Origin: Lentisphaeria bacterium
Lineage (GTDB): Bacteria > Verrucomicrobiota > Lentisphaeria > Victivallales > GWF2-50-93
Assembly: GCA_020056205.1 (NCBI GenBank)
Contig: JAGVIF010000263.1
Location: 1 to 6,007, forward strand
Direction: 5' to 3'
Length of the DNA: 6,007 nucleotides
The notes under the pieces are model-generated. The model did no database searches. It had not been told where the DNA came from and saw only the letters and a list, made by a program, of their open reading frames with translations. Shown here in pieces: positions 5,711 through 6,007 of the stretch. The stretch's first letter is position 1; every line of letters starts with the position of its first letter. Made by a program: the position numbers and the translations under genes.

Positions 5711-5881
5711 AGTAGCGCAAGCCTCTGGGCTTGCAGGCGGTTTCCGGAGTAGCGCAAGCCTCCGGCTTGCAAGCGTTTCCCGGAGTAGCGCAAGCCTCTG
5801 GGCTTGCAGGCGGTTTCCGGAGTAGCGCAAGCCTCCGGGCTTGCATAGCGGTTTCCGAAGTAGCGTAAGCCTCCGGCTTGC
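5711..5881 (+). repeat. Five-unit tandem array of AGTAGCG-headed hairpins (~37-bp period)
   Basis: Units start at 5711, 5748, 5784, 5821 and 5859, spaced 37, 36, 37 and 38 bp. Each has AGTAGC followed by a hairpin with stem GCAAGCC/GGCTTGC and a 3- or 4-nt loop (TCTG, TCC, TCTG, TCCG, TCC). The first four are followed by a 13-14-bp linker of the AGGCGGTTTCCGG type. Units 1 and 3 with their linkers (5711-5747 and 5784-5820) are identical, so the array probably grew by a two-unit duplication. Unit 5 has GTAAGCC, which keeps a G-T wobble in the stem. Minus-strand open frames across the array are by-products of the repeat. Confidence 0.88.
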
Positions 5882-5901
5882 GTCTTCTTTTCCCTCACGT
5901 C

Positions 5902-5922
5902 CCATAATCGTCCCGATTGTGG
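5902..5922. repeat. Short inverted repeat after the array
   Basis: CCATAATCG (5902-5910) and CGATTGTGG (5914-5922) can pair over 9 positions with one T-G wobble and a 3-nt loop. No T-run follows. Function is unknown. Confidence 0.4.
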
Positions 5923-5946
5923 AATTCAAAATTTTGGGGTTCTATT

Positions 5947-6007
5947 TAGAGTCTGCTGAAAAAAGATTTTTGCGAAAATCGCAAAATCTTTTTTTGCGCA
6001 TACTCTA
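5947..6007. repeat. 61-bp imperfect palindrome with strong A/T-rich stem
   Basis: The central arms 5959-5975 and 5979-5994 form 16 pairs with one bulged T and a 3-nt loop (GATTTTTGCGA against TCGCAAAATC at the core). The outer ends TAGAGT (5947-5952) and ACTCTA (6002-6007) are also inverted. The right arm ends in a T-run (5989-5995), so it might act as a transcription terminator. A small palindromic mobile repeat fits equally well, since the first 25 bases recur at 4129. The element may extend beyond the window. Confidence 0.65.

Noticed and set aside
5711..5881. Possible CRISPR array
   Set aside because: The sequences between the hairpins are only 13-14 bp and are near-identical to each other, so they are not spacers; no cas gene is present.
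5646..5929. Three overlapping minus-strand open frames rich in Ala, Arg, Leu and Pro
   Set aside because: They are translations of the ~37-bp hairpin array. A period not divisible by three shows the same peptide pieces in every frame, with no ribosome binding site and no family.

Overview
The window looks like a chromosomal segment from a bacterium of moderate GC content. I lean towards the PVC group (Verrucomicrobia, Lentisphaerae, Kiritimatiellota), because the MraZ N-terminus reads LDSQRRVAVPSAWR and the intergenic DNA is crowded with GC-rich hairpin repeats. No rRNA or species-level marker is present, so the phylum is an inference.

Positions 1-482 hold no gene. They contain two tandem copies of a ~30-bp hairpin repeat (23-84), a long AT- and pyrimidine-rich tract, and then a compact promoter and operator for the division and cell-wall (dcw) cluster. 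Four copies of TAGGTG at exact 10-bp spacing (450-485) look like MraZ boxes. The third box also provides the ribosome binding site of mraZ, and the fourth contains its GTG start codon.

Positions 483-4131 are a tightly packed plus-strand operon, mraZ - rsmH - ftsL-like - ftsI. MraZ is the transcriptional regulator, RsmH methylates 16S rRNA, the FtsL-like protein is a small divisome membrane protein, and FtsI is the septal class B penicillin-binding protein. The dcw order is canonical this far, but no murE, murF or mraY follows. The cluster stops at the ftsI stop codon, which lies inside a 25-bp sequence repeated almost exactly at 5947-5971.

Positions 4132-4674 carry the decayed remains of a minus-strand VapBC-type toxin-antitoxin module: a ribbon-helix-helix antitoxin broken by a one-base frameshift in an A7 run, and a PIN toxin cut off after about 29 codons. 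About 195 bp of unassigned DNA follows.

Positions 4675-5460 (minus strand) encode UppP, the undecaprenyl-diphosphate phosphatase that recycles the lipid carrier for peptidoglycan precursors. It converges on ftsI and shares its pathway, but it is a separate transcription unit.

Positions 5461-6007 are dense in structured repeats. A 115-bp MITE-like element has 19-bp terminal inverted repeats and a perfect 11-bp direct repeat on each side. It sits in the middle of an older 12-bp palindrome just upstream of uppP. Inside it is a 17-bp-arm hairpin headed by AGTAGCG. Further on, a five-unit tandem array of ~37 bp uses the same AGTAGCG head with a different palindrome. The window ends in a 61-bp imperfect palindrome whose left part matches the repeat at the end of ftsI.
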